Source: Isobaculum melis (GTDB lineage: Bacteria > Bacillota > Bacilli > Lactobacillales > Carnobacteriaceae). From it: a DNA stretch of 64,000 bases. The translations under genes and the position numbers were made by a program. The stretch is from positions 124,001 through 188,000 of the forward strand of contig NZ_FOHA01000002.1 of NCBI RefSeq assembly GCF_900111355.1, read 5' to 3'. The notes beneath the pieces were generated by a model, which was not told the DNA's origin, did not search any database, and was given only the letters and a program-made list of their open reading frames with translations. Position 1 is the stretch's first letter; every line of letters begins with the position of its first letter. Of this stretch, positions 36,820 through 46,401 are shown piece by piece.

Positions 36820-37205
36820 TAGAAATCACTCCAGTCATCTTCATCTATTTTTTCTGCTTCTTTACGTGTTGTTTGATTTTTACGATAATCTTGATAAGAG
36901 TGGTTGTCAGCGTAAGGATGCTCTCCTTTGTAAGCTGATGATTCTCTTGAAGTATATCTAGGTCCAGAATAATATCTTCGCTCTCTTCTTCTATTTTCTC
37001 TTCTGTCTCTTCGTCCATCTCTAGAAGCACTTGGCATCACAATGGCCAGTACAATATAAACAAAGATACCTGGAAAAGCTACTGTAAAGAATGATAAAAG
37101 AACAAATATAACACGGACAAGCGTAGGGTCAATCCCAATATATTCAGCAATACCACCTAAAACACCATCTAATACTCTATCATTTGATTTTGTTAGTCTC
37201 CTCAT
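36819..37205 (-). CDS. liaY: LiaY: PspC-domain membrane protein
   Basis: A 128-residue protein with an N-terminal PspC domain (RRLTKSNDRVLDGVLGGIAEYIGIDPTLVRVIFVLL, then a hydrophobic hairpin to about residue 58). An Arg-rich, then Tyr/Lys-rich cytoplasmic tail with acidic end DEDDWSDF follows. In E. faecalis LiaY is the transmembrane partner of LiaX and is linked to movement of anionic phospholipid away from the septum. The ATG at 37205, eight bases after AGGAAG, is preferred to the GTG at 37214. Confidence 0.87.
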   Translation of the reverse strand: MRRLTKSNDRVLDGVLGGIAEYIGIDPTLVRVIFVLLSFFTVAFPGIFVYIVLAIVMPSASRDGRRDRRENRRRERRYYSGPRYTSRESSAYKGEHPYADNHSYQDYRKNQTTRKEAEKIDEDDWSDF

Positions 37206-37280
37206 TATACTCACTTCCTATCTCATGAATGTTGTCTTTCAATTACGTACTATTTCTATTTCAAAATAGTACGCATCTGT

Positions 37281-38849
37281 TTATTTATCTGTTTGATCTT
37301 TTAATAAAATATTACCAGTTGTTGTGCTTAAAACTAAGTGTAAAGCTTCTGTTTCACCAGCACGTCTAAATAATAATTTTTTATTGGTACGATCTGTTTT
37401 TTCTTTTAAGACTTCCATTTCAGACAATCTACTTTGAATGTTGCCAAGATTAGTCTTTGCATCTCCTTCTAAACTTAAATGCTTAGGAACTGAGATTTTT
37501 ACACTACCATTCACAGAGTTTGCATCAATTTTTTTTGCATCCTCAGCCTTTAAAGTGACCTTAACAGTCCCATTAACGGTTGAAAGATTGCCACTTTTTA
37601 GTTTGCTACTGACAGTTAACGTACCATTGATACTTTTCGCTAATAAATCACGAATGTCACTATCTGTTACTGTAATATTGCCATTCACACCTTCTGCTTC
37701 AATCATCGTTGCAGTGGTTGTGTTAAATAGCATATTCCCGTTGGTACTTTTCGCATAAATATCTTTACCTTCAAAACTATCAAATTGAATATTTCCATTT
37801 AATAATTTAATCGCAGTATGATCATAAGAGCGTTTTGGTAAATAGAAAACAAGATCTGCTCTAAGTCGTTTATTTGGTACATGGAAAGTTAACGTATCAT
37901 CATTTTCATCAATTGTACTTCTTTCAAGAAAAGCTTCAAATGGATTGGTGATATCTGATTTACCATAAATTTTGATTTTAGCTTCAATTTTGATATCTGA
38001 AGAATCCCAATTTTTGAACACAACATCCCCATTTGCTACTTTAATGTCTAAAATAGAAGCTTCACTATTTGGATAGGTAAAGACATGATCAAATTTAGTT
38101 GAAGCCAGACCTGGAACACGAATATTGACTTCTTTCCAATCTACATTTTCCATAACAGAATGGAAGGTTTCTTTCATAAACTTACCGAACTGACTACCTG
38201 CTTCAGTCACTTTTTCGCCCACTTGGTTTAACGTATCAGAAGCTGTCTCTTTCCAATCTTCTGGTAAGTCAAAAATATCAGAAAAGCCTTTTTTATCCTC
38301 TTTACTCTCTTCTTGTTGCTCTTTAATCTCTTGTAGTTTTTCGATAATCTCTTCACGTTCTTCTTCTAAGACATCAATTTGATCTTCTAAATCCTCAATG
38401 ATATCTTCAACCGTTTCAATTTGTGCTTCTTTATCTTCTGATAAAGTTTCAAGTTCTTCCATTGTTTCTAACATTGACAATTTTTCTTTCTGCACAGCTA
38501 ATTGCCCACGTAAATCTGCAATTTCTTCATTTGTGACATCTAATTGTGCTGAGTATTTAGACGCTTCATTTGCTAATTCTTCTAATAAGGCTTCTAAGCG
38601 TTTCTTATCCGCTGCTTCTGCTTCTTTATAGGCTTGATTAAAATCTTGATCACGATCAACCTCTGGTGTAACTGGCTCTACAACCTGTTCACTTTCAGGA
38701 GTTACAACTGGACGTTTGATATTTTCTTGCTCAACTTGTGTTGCTTTTACCCCTTGATTGGCTGCAGCACTTTCTAATAATACAAGTGCTTCCTCAGTAG
38801 AAATCACACCTTGTCTGACTAATTCTAAAATTCTTTCTCTTTCTTTCAT
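37281..38849 (-). CDS. liaX: LiaX: envelope-stress sensor/effector with DUF4097 domain
   Basis: A 522-residue protein without a signal peptide. A short SHOCT-like helix pair (ERERILELVRQGVISTEEALVLLESAA, 3-29) is followed by a long acidic coiled coil (about 75-190). The C-terminal half is a beta-helical DUF4097 domain (about 240-520) with repeating NGNI/NGTV turns. This is the architecture of enterococcal LiaX, whose N-domain binds daptomycin or the peptide LL-37 and whose C-domain restrains the LiaFSR response. It leads liaXYZ. A dyad upstream may be a LiaR site. Confidence 0.9.
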   Translation of the reverse strand: MKERERILELVRQGVISTEEALVLLESAAANQGVKATQVEQENIKRPVVTPESEQVVEPVTPEVDRDQDFNQAYKEAEAADKKRLEALLEELANEASKYSAQLDVTNEEIADLRGQLAVQKEKLSMLETMEELETLSEDKEAQIETVEDIIEDLEDQIDVLEEEREEIIEKLQEIKEQQEESKEDKKGFSDIFDLPEDWKETASDTLNQVGEKVTEAGSQFGKFMKETFHSVMENVDWKEVNIRVPGLASTKFDHVFTYPNSEASILDIKVANGDVVFKNWDSSDIKIEAKIKIYGKSDITNPFEAFLERSTIDENDDTLTFHVPNKRLRADLVFYLPKRSYDHTAIKLLNGNIQFDSFEGKDIYAKSTNGNMLFNTTTATMIEAEGVNGNITVTDSDIRDLLAKSINGTLTVSSKLKSGNLSTVNGTVKVTLKAEDAKKIDANSVNGSVKISVPKHLSLEGDAKTNLGNIQSRLSEMEVLKEKTDRTNKKLLFRRAGETEALHLVLSTTTGNILLKDQTDK

Positions 38850-38961
38850 GATTTAAGCCCTCCTTAAAGGTTTATTCTCATTTTATCTTCTGACTAGTTT
38901 GTAACCAACAATTTGTTTTCTTTGTTTTCCATACTCTTATTATGCCTGTTGGCTCTCTTTT

Positions 38962-38973
38962 TGTCATAGGACT
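38962..38973 (-). promoter_or_regulatory. Candidate LiaR operator upstream of liaX
   Basis: The minus strand reads AGTCCTATGACA, an imperfect inverted repeat AGTC-N4-GAC(A) about 113 bases ahead of liaX. LiaR/VraR regulators recognise short dyads of this sort. A loose -10 (TAATAA near 38943) lies just downstream. The assignment is inference, since the exact LiaR consensus is not matched with certainty. Nothing else is seen in the 283-base gap except the repeat hairpin. Confidence 0.3.
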
Positions 38974-39047
38974 TAAGAATGATTTCTTTATGGTCATTGG
39001 GCTGAATCCTTACTAAAGCTTATTCTCTTTCCTATTAATAATAAAAA

Positions 39048-39085
39048 GTGGACAGGATAAAACACAATGGTTTTATCTCGTCCAC
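39048..39085. repeat. Dispersed terminator-like hairpin repeat, copy 3
   Basis: Arms GTGGACAGGATAAAAC and GTTTTATCTCGTCCAC around a six-base loop, downstream of the natB-like gene. It shares the AAAAC/GTTTTATC core with the other copies and marks the boundary between liaX and the inserted-looking block. Confidence 0.6.
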
Positions 39086-39132
39086 ATCATCTTGCTGCTA
39101 AGAACTGACTTCTACAGCTCACCAGTTATTTT

Positions 39133-39879
39133 CTAATCCTTTTCAAATCCATTTTTACGATATAAATAAGTAAAGATTACAATGGATAGTAAAATTTGTG
39201 ATGCCATGACTGCAATTCCTTGTAAATCTAAATGATAGACTTCTCCATTTGAATAAGTAATCATCATTTCAGAAACAACACCTGTATAAAGAAAGCCAGA
39301 AATAGTAGCTAGCGTATCATTCATCACTGCCACACTTGGAAGCATTGAAAAAATCATAATAATTGGCATTGAAAGTGTATTACAAGAGACTTGATCCTTC
39401 GCCACAATACCAATTACCATTCCTAACACACAACTTGTAATGGTAGCAAGTGTTGTAATAAACAAGTACATTGGAATATTAACTAACTCAATAGGTAAGC
39501 CACTAGCTAATAAAATCGCAATATTTAAAACAACTGAATATAATAATGGTGGCAGGATACTTCCAAGGAAGAATTCAAAGCTATTAACAGATGAAGTTAA
39601 TAAGGTTTGTAAGGTATTCTTTTCCTTTTCTTCAGCCAAACTACTACTAATTAAAATCATGCCACTTTGGGTCAGATTCATCATCAGACCAATATTTAAT
39701 GCAAGAGCAAGCATCATTGGTGGTACTGGTTTTCCATCCATCATTGAGCTATAAAGAAATCTTAGCATGACAGTAATACCAATTGTACTAATTAGTGAGG
39801 TTGAAAGATTTTTTGTAGATAATAGTGTGCGCATTTTCATTTCAAAAATAACTGACATTTTTCGCATTGAAATATTCAT
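39133..39879 (-). CDS. ABC-2-type transporter permease (NatB-like)
   Basis: A 248-residue membrane protein with six hydrophobic segments. The cytoplasmic loop EEKEKNTLQTLLTSSVNSFEFFLGSILPP is the coupling region typical of NatB/ABC-2 exporters. It directly follows the ATPase gene (stop and start are adjacent), so both form one exporter. Substrate is unknown: NatAB relatives export Na+ or drugs, and others act in peptide self-protection. The divergent LytTR two-component genes probably control it. Confidence 0.82.
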   Translation of the reverse strand: MNISMRKMSVIFEMKMRTLLSTKNLSTSLISTIGITVMLRFLYSSMMDGKPVPPMMLALALNIGLMMNLTQSGMILISSSLAEEKEKNTLQTLLTSSVNSFEFFLGSILPPLLYSVVLNIAILLASGLPIELVNIPMYLFITTLATITSCVLGMVIGIVAKDQVSCNTLSMPIIMIFSMLPSVAVMNDTLATISGFLYTGVVSEMMITYSNGEVYHLDLQGIAVMASQILLSIVIFTYLYRKNGFEKD

Positions 39880-40737
39880 TTAACGCAACTCCTTTCCAGT
39901 AACTTTTACAAAGACATGTTCAAGTGTTGGTTCACAAGTATGAATCGTTTCAAAGGTGTCATTCACAATCCATTCTTTGATTTGTTCTGCTGTAGCAGCA
40001 TTAGCAGGTAAAGTTATTTCTTCCTGATTATTAAGTACCAATCGAAATTGCTTATCTTCGTTATAACGTAAACAAATTTCTTTAGGTGTACCAAATTCAA
40101 CAATATTTCCCTCATTTAACAGTGCAACATGATCACATAGCTTGGTCGCTTCTTCCATATTATGGGTTGTTAAAAAGATAGCCATTCCATTTTCTTTTAA
40201 TGAAATCAACAATTGATGAATAGCCATTGCAGTTGTTGGATCTAGTCCACTTGTTGGTTCATCTAAGAAAAGTACCTTTGGATTATGTAAAACAGCCCGT
40301 GCTAAAACTAAACGTTGTCCTTGCCCTTTTGATAATTTTTCAGCTGGCTTATCTTTATGCTCATAAAGACCCACAATTTTAAGCAGCTCATCAATTCGTT
40401 CTTTTTTAACTGCTAGGATCTTTGCAAAATAGCGCAAATTATCATAAACTGTTAATTTTTCATAAATCCCACTATTATCTGAAACAATCCCAATTTGTTC
40501 ATAAACCAATTCATTAATCTCAGTTGATTTTTTACCAAGTACAAATGCCTCACCAGAAGTTGGCTTAAGCTGACCAGTAATAATTTTAATGGTTGTTGTT
40601 TTTCCTGAACCAGATGGTCCAAGAAAGCCTAATATTTCACCCTCATGAACTGAAATATTAATATCTTTTAATGCTTGATACGAGCCAAATGACTTCGCAA
40701 TATGATCCAAACGGATTAAAACTTTTTTTTCTGTCAT
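39880..40737 (-). CDS. ABC transporter ATP-binding protein (NatA-like)
   Basis: A 285-residue ATPase. Walker A GPSGSGKTT is near residue 40, the signature LSKGQGQRLVLARA near 134, Walker B VLFLDEPTSGLDPTTA near 155, and H-switch TTHNM. The C-terminal extension (about 225-285) ending LEHVFVKVTGKELR is usual for ABC-2 exporter ATPases. The ATG follows GGAGGAATGG. It is read from a promoter whose upstream side carries two direct repeats suited to a LytTR regulator. Confidence 0.88.
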   Translation of the reverse strand: MTEKKVLIRLDHIAKSFGSYQALKDINISVHEGEILGFLGPSGSGKTTTIKIITGQLKPTSGEAFVLGKKSTEINELVYEQIGIVSDNSGIYEKLTVYDNLRYFAKILAVKKERIDELLKIVGLYEHKDKPAEKLSKGQGQRLVLARAVLHNPKVLFLDEPTSGLDPTTAMAIHQLLISLKENGMAIFLTTHNMEEATKLCDHVALLNEGNIVEFGTPKEICLRYNEDKQFRLVLNNQEEITLPANAATAEQIKEWIVNDTFETIHTCEPTLEHVFVKVTGKELR

Positions 40738-40798
40738 ATTCCCATTCCTCCATTTAACTGTTTAGATGCTTGTTCTCTCACATCTTTTAACACCTACT

Positions 40799-40827
40799 AC
40801 TATAGCAAACTTCTAAAAATGTGTCGG
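40799..40827 (-). promoter_or_regulatory. Promoter of the natAB-like operon
   Basis: CCGACA (40827-40822) and TATAGT (40804-40799) on the minus strand with a 17-base spacer. The weak -35 fits a promoter needing an activator, and the LytTR-type repeats lie eight bases upstream of it. Confidence 0.5.
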
Positions 40828-40835
40828 AAAAATTT

Positions 40836-40872
40836 CCTAAATGGTATTTTTTTAGTCCTGAATGGAGTTTTT
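40836..40872 (-). promoter_or_regulatory. Tandem LytTR-type operator between the ABC and two-component genes
   Basis: Two direct repeats, plus-strand CCTAAATGGTATTTTT (40836-40851) and CCTGAATGGAGTTTTT (40857-40872), begin exactly 21 bases apart, two helical turns. Read on the minus strand the cores are CCATTTAGG and CCATTCAGG with 12 bases between, which resembles ComE/AgrA-type LytTR sites. Confidence 0.6.
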
Positions 40873-40884
40873 CCTTTTTTTTCA

Positions 40885-40893
40885 TGCTAAAAT
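40885..40893 (+). promoter_or_regulatory. Extended -10 promoter of the LytTR two-component operon
   Basis: TGCTAAAAT lies 36 bases ahead of the kinase ATG, with GAAAGGAG as ribosome site. Its -35 region overlaps the distal LytTR-type repeat, so autoregulation is likely. Confidence 0.45.
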
Positions 40894-40928
40894 TAGGTAG
40901 ACTGATAGTATAGAAAGGAGCAATCACA

Positions 40929-42305
40929 ATGATTTTTTATTTTTGGGAGACTTTTATTCTTAACTGCGTCATTGCCATTCCAGTAACACTCATTTCATTT
41001 TTCTTCTTCTCCTGGATTTATGGAGCAAAGCCGCATTTATTGCAGTATATCTCTTATGTTGTGCTATCAATTTTAGCAAATGCCATTCTTGGTGCATTAT
41101 TGCTAAACAATAAATCTGGTTTAAGTTTAATTGATATATTGATTTTAACTTCTATTTCTATTCTATTAGAGCTCTTTTTACTAAGAATAATGTTCCATTC
41201 TACTTGGACATTTACAATTGGTGTATCTAGTCTTTCCACCATTATTTCTACCACTGCAACAAGTCTTGGTGTTTTAATCAGTGACTTTTTGGAATATCTG
41301 CTACATTTAGATCGTTTTTTGAACAAATCAAATATGATTATCAGTCATCTATTCGCTTATCTACTCGTCATACCACTTGCTTTTCTACTGACTATCTATC
41401 TGTTGAAAAAAATTCATTTAAAACAAATTATACATACCATTCTCCATTCAAAAAAAAATGCTGTCTATTTGGCTATTTTCCTGTTGCTTTTTTCAATTGT
41501 TATTCAAGTCTCTGGAGAATTATTAGAGTCTTTTGGTATCCAGCGTAATAATACGAATTTGCTCAACTTATTATTCTTATTTATCTCTCTTTCATTTATC
41601 ACACTATCTGGTCTCTATCAAACCAGTAAGGAGCAGAATAACATCCAAAAAACGTTTATTTTACAGCAGCAGTCCTATTTAGATTCTTTAGAAGAAATTC
41701 AACAAGATATTCGTAGCTTACATCATGATTATAAAAATATTCTTTCAGGATTATATATTCATGCTGATGAAGGGAATACCGAAGCTATTACTAAATATAT
41801 GCAGGAAACCATGCAACTATTTGATGGTAACCTCAATGAAAAAATCAAACATACTTCACAGTTAAGTAATATTCATATTTTAGAGATGAAAGGTCTCATT
41901 TTAAGTAAAACTGCTGAAATGGAACAAAAAAATATTACCTTTAATTTAGAAGTGACCCAACCGATTGATAAAATCGAAATGTCTATTCACGATGTGATTC
42001 GTTGCTTAGGTATTCTGCTAGATAATGCAATTGAAGCTATTCAGCATTATGAATGCGATAAAAGAAAGATTACGCTTGCACTCAATCAAGAAGCAGATAG
42101 TTTATTATTATTGGTAAAAAATCCACTTGAAGAAAAAATTGATATGCAGCATATTTGGCAAGCTGGTTTCTCAACCAAAGGAAAGAATCGTGGCTTAGGC
42201 TTGCATAATTATAAAAATATTACAGATTCCTATGCAAATATTATGAGGCACACCATTTGTAATAAAGATGAATTTTTACAAATTTTAGAAATTGCAAATA
42301 GATAG
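40929..42305 (+). CDS. GHKL-type sensor histidine kinase (AgrC/NatK-like)
   Basis: A 458-residue kinase. The N-terminal half has six or seven hydrophobic segments (to about residue 230) and no other sensor domain. The phosphoacceptor region is SLHHDYKNILSGL (about 263-275). The N-box is LGILLDNAIEAI and the G-box STKGKNRGLGLHNYKNI. This is the HPK10 type that pairs with LytTR regulators and often senses a peptide or membrane signal. No agrB/agrD-like peptide gene lies nearby. It is first in a three-gene operon. Confidence 0.85.
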   Translation: MIFYFWETFILNCVIAIPVTLISFFFFSWIYGAKPHLLQYISYVVLSILANAILGALLLNNKSGLSLIDILILTSISILLELFLLRIMFHSTWTFTIGVSSLSTIISTTATSLGVLISDFLEYLLHLDRFLNKSNMIISHLFAYLLVIPLAFLLTIYLLKKIHLKQIIHTILHSKKNAVYLAIFLLLFSIVIQVSGELLESFGIQRNNTNLLNLLFLFISLSFITLSGLYQTSKEQNNIQKTFILQQQSYLDSLEEIQQDIRSLHHDYKNILSGLYIHADEGNTEAITKYMQETMQLFDGNLNEKIKHTSQLSNIHILEMKGLILSKTAEMEQKNITFNLEVTQPIDKIEMSIHDVIRCLGILLDNAIEAIQHYECDKRKITLALNQEADSLLLLVKNPLEEKIDMQHIWQAGFSTKGKNRGLGLHNYKNITDSYANIMRHTICNKDEFLQILEIANR

Positions 42306-42314
42306 GAGTATATC

Positions 42315-43043
42315 ATGATTCCAATATATATATGTGATGATGAACAAAAGCATCGTGATTTTATTTCAAATGAAATTAGTAACTATTGTTCCATTAAAGG
42401 TTATGATATGAAAATCGTAGCCATTCATTCAGATCCAACCCTTCTTTTAGAAGAAATCGATGATTATTCTCAAGCAGGTATTTATTTTTTAGATGTAAAC
42501 TTAAATCATGAAGAATTAAATGGTTTCCAATTAGGAAGAGAGATCAGAAAAAAAGATACAAGAGGATTTATTATTTATATTACAACACATAGTGAATTAT
42601 CATTTGAAACATTTAAGTATCGCATTGAAGCAATGGATTATATTTTAAAAGATGAATTTGTGGCGATTCCAACCAGAATTAGACAATGCATAGATAGTGT
42701 CCAAGAGCGGATTCAGAATAATCAATCTGATAATCAAGAATACTTTGTTGCAAAAACCTTAGGTGAGTTGCACCATATTCCAATTGATGATATTTTATTT
42801 TTTGAAACTTCAGGGAATAAACATCGTATTATTCTCCATACTGAAAATCAAGAGCTAGAGTTTTTTGGTAAGCTTGATGAGACTTCAGAAAAATTAGGCA
42901 ATCTTTTTGTGCGCTCCCATCGGTCTTACCTTGTTAACAAAAAAAATATTCAAACTGTGGATTTAAAAAATAACGTGATTATTTTATTAAATGGGCAACA
43001 ATGTTTATTATCTAGAAAAATGAAAAAATATTTTAAAGAATAA
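42315..43043 (+). CDS. LytTR-family response regulator
   Basis: A 242-residue regulator. The receiver domain has DDE at 8-10, Asp54 in IYFLDVNLN and a Lys near 108 (YILKDE). The LytTR DNA-binding domain spans about 140-240, with DDILFFETSGNKHRIILHT and FVRSHRSYLVNKKNI typical of AgrA/ComE/NatR. It starts nine bases after the kinase stop behind TAGGAG. It probably binds the tandem 21-base-phased repeats upstream of the operon and of the ABC genes. Confidence 0.9.
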   Translation: MIPIYICDDEQKHRDFISNEISNYCSIKGYDMKIVAIHSDPTLLLEEIDDYSQAGIYFLDVNLNHEELNGFQLGREIRKKDTRGFIIYITTHSELSFETFKYRIEAMDYILKDEFVAIPTRIRQCIDSVQERIQNNQSDNQEYFVAKTLGELHHIPIDDILFFETSGNKHRIILHTENQELEFFGKLDETSEKLGNLFVRSHRSYLVNKKNIQTVDLKNNVIILLNGQQCLLSRKMKKYFKE

Positions 43044-43067
43044 TTACTGAATTGAGGGAATAGTCAT

Positions 43068-43514
43068 ATGATAATCAATATTTATGGCATGTGCTTAATG
43101 CTCATCATAATGATTCCTAATATCATTTATGCTATTAGAAAAAAACATATTGATGGCGATTATCACAACAAAGGATTGGAAATTGTCGAGCAAATTGGGC
43201 GATTTGGTTCAATGTTTTTTATGATTTTTTATGTGAGGATATTAGATTTTGGTAATTGGCTTGTTGATGGAAAATATATTTATATGAGCATGGTAGCTAT
43301 CCTAGCCCTCTTATATTGCTTTGTTTGGGTGCTATACTTTAGAAAAGTAACTTTTTCTAGTGCGATGTTACTCGCTATCCTGCCAACACTTATTTTTCTG
43401 ATAAGTAGTGTCTTTCGACAAAATGTTTTATTCATTCTGATGTCACTACTTTTTGGAATCGGACATCTGACCATTACCTATCAGAATAATAAAAGAACAA
43501 ATAAAGAGGACTGA
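43068..43514 (+). CDS. Hypothetical membrane protein, 148 residues
   Basis: I do not recognise a family. Hydrophobic segments at about 1-20, 47-62, 68-88 and 92-135 suggest four or five membrane helices. A polar stretch RKKHIDGDYHNKGLEIVEQIGRF follows the first, and a Lys/Asn-rich tail ends the protein. It is third in the operon with the LytTR two-component pair and shares its perfect terminator, so an accessory or signal-related role is the simplest inference. Confidence 0.65.
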   Translation: MIINIYGMCLMLIIMIPNIIYAIRKKHIDGDYHNKGLEIVEQIGRFGSMFFMIFYVRILDFGNWLVDGKYIYMSMVAILALLYCFVWVLYFRKVTFSSAMLLAILPTLIFLISSVFRQNVLFILMSLLFGIGHLTITYQNNKRTNKED

Positions 43515-43534
43515 CACTGTCAGTCCTCTTTATT
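43500..43534. terminator. Bidirectional terminator between the two-component operon and uvrA
   Basis: Arms AATAAAGAGGACTGAC and its complement enclose a three-base loop; a perfect dyad. The stop of the 148-residue protein lies within the stem. Confidence 0.9.
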
Positions 43535-43538
43535 GTCG

Positions 43539-46388
43539 CTATTTCATAGCTTTTGTTCGCTCAGTATCACGCGCTAAAATTGGTGCTAAATACTTTCCTG
43601 TATAGCTTTCTTTTACTTCTACAACCTGTTCAGGTGTACCAGTAGCAACAATCATTCCGCCACCTTCGCCACCCTCTGGGCCTAAATCAATCAAGTAATC
43701 AGCTGTTTTAATGACATCAAGATTATGCTCAATTACTAAAACAGTGTTACCAGCTTCAACCAATCTATTTAACACGACTAACAAGCGGGCAATATCATCT
43801 GTGTGCAATCCAGTAGTTGGCTCATCCAAGATATAGAAGCTCTTACCACTTGATTTCTTATGAAGCTCACTAGCTAGCTTCATTCTTTGGGCTTCCCCAC
43901 CAGATAAGGTTGTTGCAGGTTGGCCTAAAGTCACATAACCTAATCCAACATCTAAAATCGTTTGAAGCTTACGATGAATTTTGGGAATGTGTTCAAAGAA
44001 TTGAACTGCTTCTTCAACGGTTAAATCTAAAATATCTGCAATGGTTTTGCCTTTATAATAGACTTCTAAGGTTTCGGAATTATAACGTTTGCCATGACAA
44101 ACTTCACAAGGAACATAGACATCAGGTAAAAAGTGCATTTCAATTTTAATAATCCCATCACCTTTACAAGCCTCACAACGTCCACCTTTGACATTAAAGC
44201 TAAAGCGGCCTTTTTTATAGCCTCTGATTTTTGCTTCATTGGTTTTAGCAAATAAATCACGCACATCATCAAAGACACTGGTATAGGTAGCTGGATTACT
44301 TCTTGGTGTACGACCAATTGGACTTTGATCAATATCAATGACTTTTTCCAAGCCTTTATAACCAGTTAATTTTTTAAATTTTCCAGGCTTCGCTTGTGTA
44401 CGAGTTAATTCCTTTGATAAGGCTTTTTTCAAGATTTCATTAATTAAGGTACTCTTACCTGAACCAGATACACCTGTCACAGCAGTGAAGGTTCCTAATG
44501 GGAAAGAGACATCTATATTTTTTAAGTTATGCTCTGAAGCACCTGTTAGTTTAATCTTTTTGCCTGTTACTTTACGGCGTTTTAAAGGAACTGGGATAAA
44601 TTTTCTGCCAGATAAATAGGCACCTGTTAAAGAATCCTTATTTTTTTCAACTTCCTTTGGTGTACCAGCAGCAATGATTTCGCCACCTTTTTCACCAGCT
44701 CCTGGACCAATATCAATTAAATAATCCGCAGCTTTCATGGTATCTTCATCATGCTCAACCACAATCAGGGTATTCCCTAAATCGCGCATTTTTCTTAAAG
44801 AACCAATTAAACGATCATTATCTCGTTGATGCAAACCAATAGATGGCTCATCTAAAATATAGAGGACACCAGATAAATTAGAACCAATTTGTGTCGCTAA
44901 ACGAATCCGTTGTGCTTCTCCACCAGATAAAGTACCAGCAGTTCGACTCAAAGTTAAATATTCTAATCCGACATTTTGTAAAAAGTTTAATCTTGAATGG
45001 ACTTCTTTCAAGATAGGCTGTGCAATCATTGTTTCTTGTTCAGATAAGGTTAAGTGATCAAAGAAGTGGAGTGCATTGCCAATTGCATATTCACTGACTT
45101 CTCCAATACTTTTACCATTTACCTTAACAGACATAGCTTGTGGATTTAGACGGAATCCATGACAAGCTTTACAAGGTAAGGCTGTCATATAGCTTCTCAT
45201 TTGATCTCTGGTAAAATCACTATTGGTTTCTTTATAGCGACGAGAAATATTTTGTAGGATACCTTCAAATGGAATGGTCACATCTCTGATACCACCAAAA
45301 TCATTTTCATAATGGAAGTCAAAGGTTTGATCCCCAGAACCATTTAAAATGATTTCTTGTTGGGCTTCAGAAAGCTTCTCAAAAGGTTTATTCATATCAA
45401 TCTTAAAGGCCTTACAGGCTTGTTCTAACATTTGTGGGTAGTAATTAGAGCTGATTGGATTCCAAGGCATAATCGCCCCTTCAGCTAATGTTTTACTACT
45501 GTCTGGAATCACTAAGTCCATATCGACTTCTAGCTTCACACCTAAACCATCACATTCTGGACAAGCGCCAAATGGTGCATTAAATGAAAATAATCTAGGC
45601 TCAAGCTCACCAACTGTAAAACCACAATAAGGGCAAGAATGATGCTCACTAAATAAAATTTCTTCTTTATCAATCACATCAACAACAGCGTAACCATCAG
45701 ATAATCTTACAGCTGCTTCAACGGAATCAAATAATCTTGAACGGATGCCTTCTTTTACCACAATTCGGTCAATCACGATTTCAATAGAATGCTTTTTATT
45801 TTTGTCTAACTCAATATCTTCTGATAAATCTAACATTTCTTTATCAACACGAACGCGAACATAGCCATCTTTTTTGATTTTTTCAAAGACTTTTTTATGC
45901 TGGCCTTTCTTTTCAACAACAACAGGTGCTAAGATTTGAATCTTCGTTTTTTCAGGAAGCTCCAAAATCTTGTCCACCATTTGCTCAACAGATTGACGCG
46001 TAATTTCTGTCCCATCATTTGGGCAAATGGGGTGTCCTACTCTAGCAAAAAGTAAGCGTAAATAATCATTGATTTCAGTTACTGTACCAACTGTTGATCG
46101 AGGATTACGGCTGGTTGTTTTTTGATCAATCGAAATTGCCGGGCTAAGACCATCAATACTATCAACATCCGGCTTATCCATTTGACCTAAAAATTGTCTC
46201 GCATAAGCAGAAAGACTTTCTACATACCGACGTTGCCCTTCTGCATAAAGGGTATCAAAAGCAAGTGAGCTCTTACCTGAACCAGAAAGTCCCGTTACAA
46301 CGACTAATTGGTCTCTAGGGATGGTTACATCAATATTTTTTAAATTATGGGCGCGGGCGCCGTGGATTACTATTTTATCATTTGCCAT
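43539..46388 (-). CDS. uvrA: Excinuclease ABC subunit A
   Basis: Damage-recognition ATPase of nucleotide excision repair, 949 residues. The two ATPase modules have Walker [10 protein letters not shown] (about 33) and GVSGSGKST (about 640), with two LSGGEAQR signatures. Zinc modules are CPYCGF...CPECDG (about 255-285) and CEACKGDG...CEVCHG (about 740-765). The ATG at 46388, eight bases after AAGGAG, gives [18 protein letters not shown]. An upstream in-frame ATG at 46457 lies inside uvrB and is rejected. It follows uvrB by 13 bases. Confidence 0.98.
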   Translation of the reverse strand: MANDKIVIHGARAHNLKNIDVTIPRDQLVVVTGLSGSGKSSLAFDTLYAEGQRRYVESLSAYARQFLGQMDKPDVDSIDGLSPAISIDQKTTSRNPRSTVGTVTEINDYLRLLFARVGHPICPNDGTEITRQSVEQMVDKILELPEKTKIQILAPVVVEKKGQHKKVFEKIKKDGYVRVRVDKEMLDLSEDIELDKNKKHSIEIVIDRIVVKEGIRSRLFDSVEAAVRLSDGYAVVDVIDKEEILFSEHHSCPYCGFTVGELEPRLFSFNAPFGACPECDGLGVKLEVDMDLVIPDSSKTLAEGAIMPWNPISSNYYPQMLEQACKAFKIDMNKPFEKLSEAQQEIILNGSGDQTFDFHYENDFGGIRDVTIPFEGILQNISRRYKETNSDFTRDQMRSYMTALPCKACHGFRLNPQAMSVKVNGKSIGEVSEYAIGNALHFFDHLTLSEQETMIAQPILKEVHSRLNFLQNVGLEYLTLSRTAGTLSGGEAQRIRLATQIGSNLSGVLYILDEPSIGLHQRDNDRLIGSLRKMRDLGNTLIVVEHDEDTMKAADYLIDIGPGAGEKGGEIIAAGTPKEVEKNKDSLTGAYLSGRKFIPVPLKRRKVTGKKIKLTGASEHNLKNIDVSFPLGTFTAVTGVSGSGKSTLINEILKKALSKELTRTQAKPGKFKKLTGYKGLEKVIDIDQSPIGRTPRSNPATYTSVFDDVRDLFAKTNEAKIRGYKKGRFSFNVKGGRCEACKGDGIIKIEMHFLPDVYVPCEVCHGKRYNSETLEVYYKGKTIADILDLTVEEAVQFFEHIPKIHRKLQTILDVGLGYVTLGQPATTLSGGEAQRMKLASELHKKSSGKSFYILDEPTTGLHTDDIARLLVVLNRLVEAGNTVLVIEHNLDVIKTADYLIDLGPEGGEGGGMIVATGTPEQVVEVKESYTGKYLAPILARDTERTKAMK

Positions 46389-46401
46389 GTACTTTGCTCC
46401 T

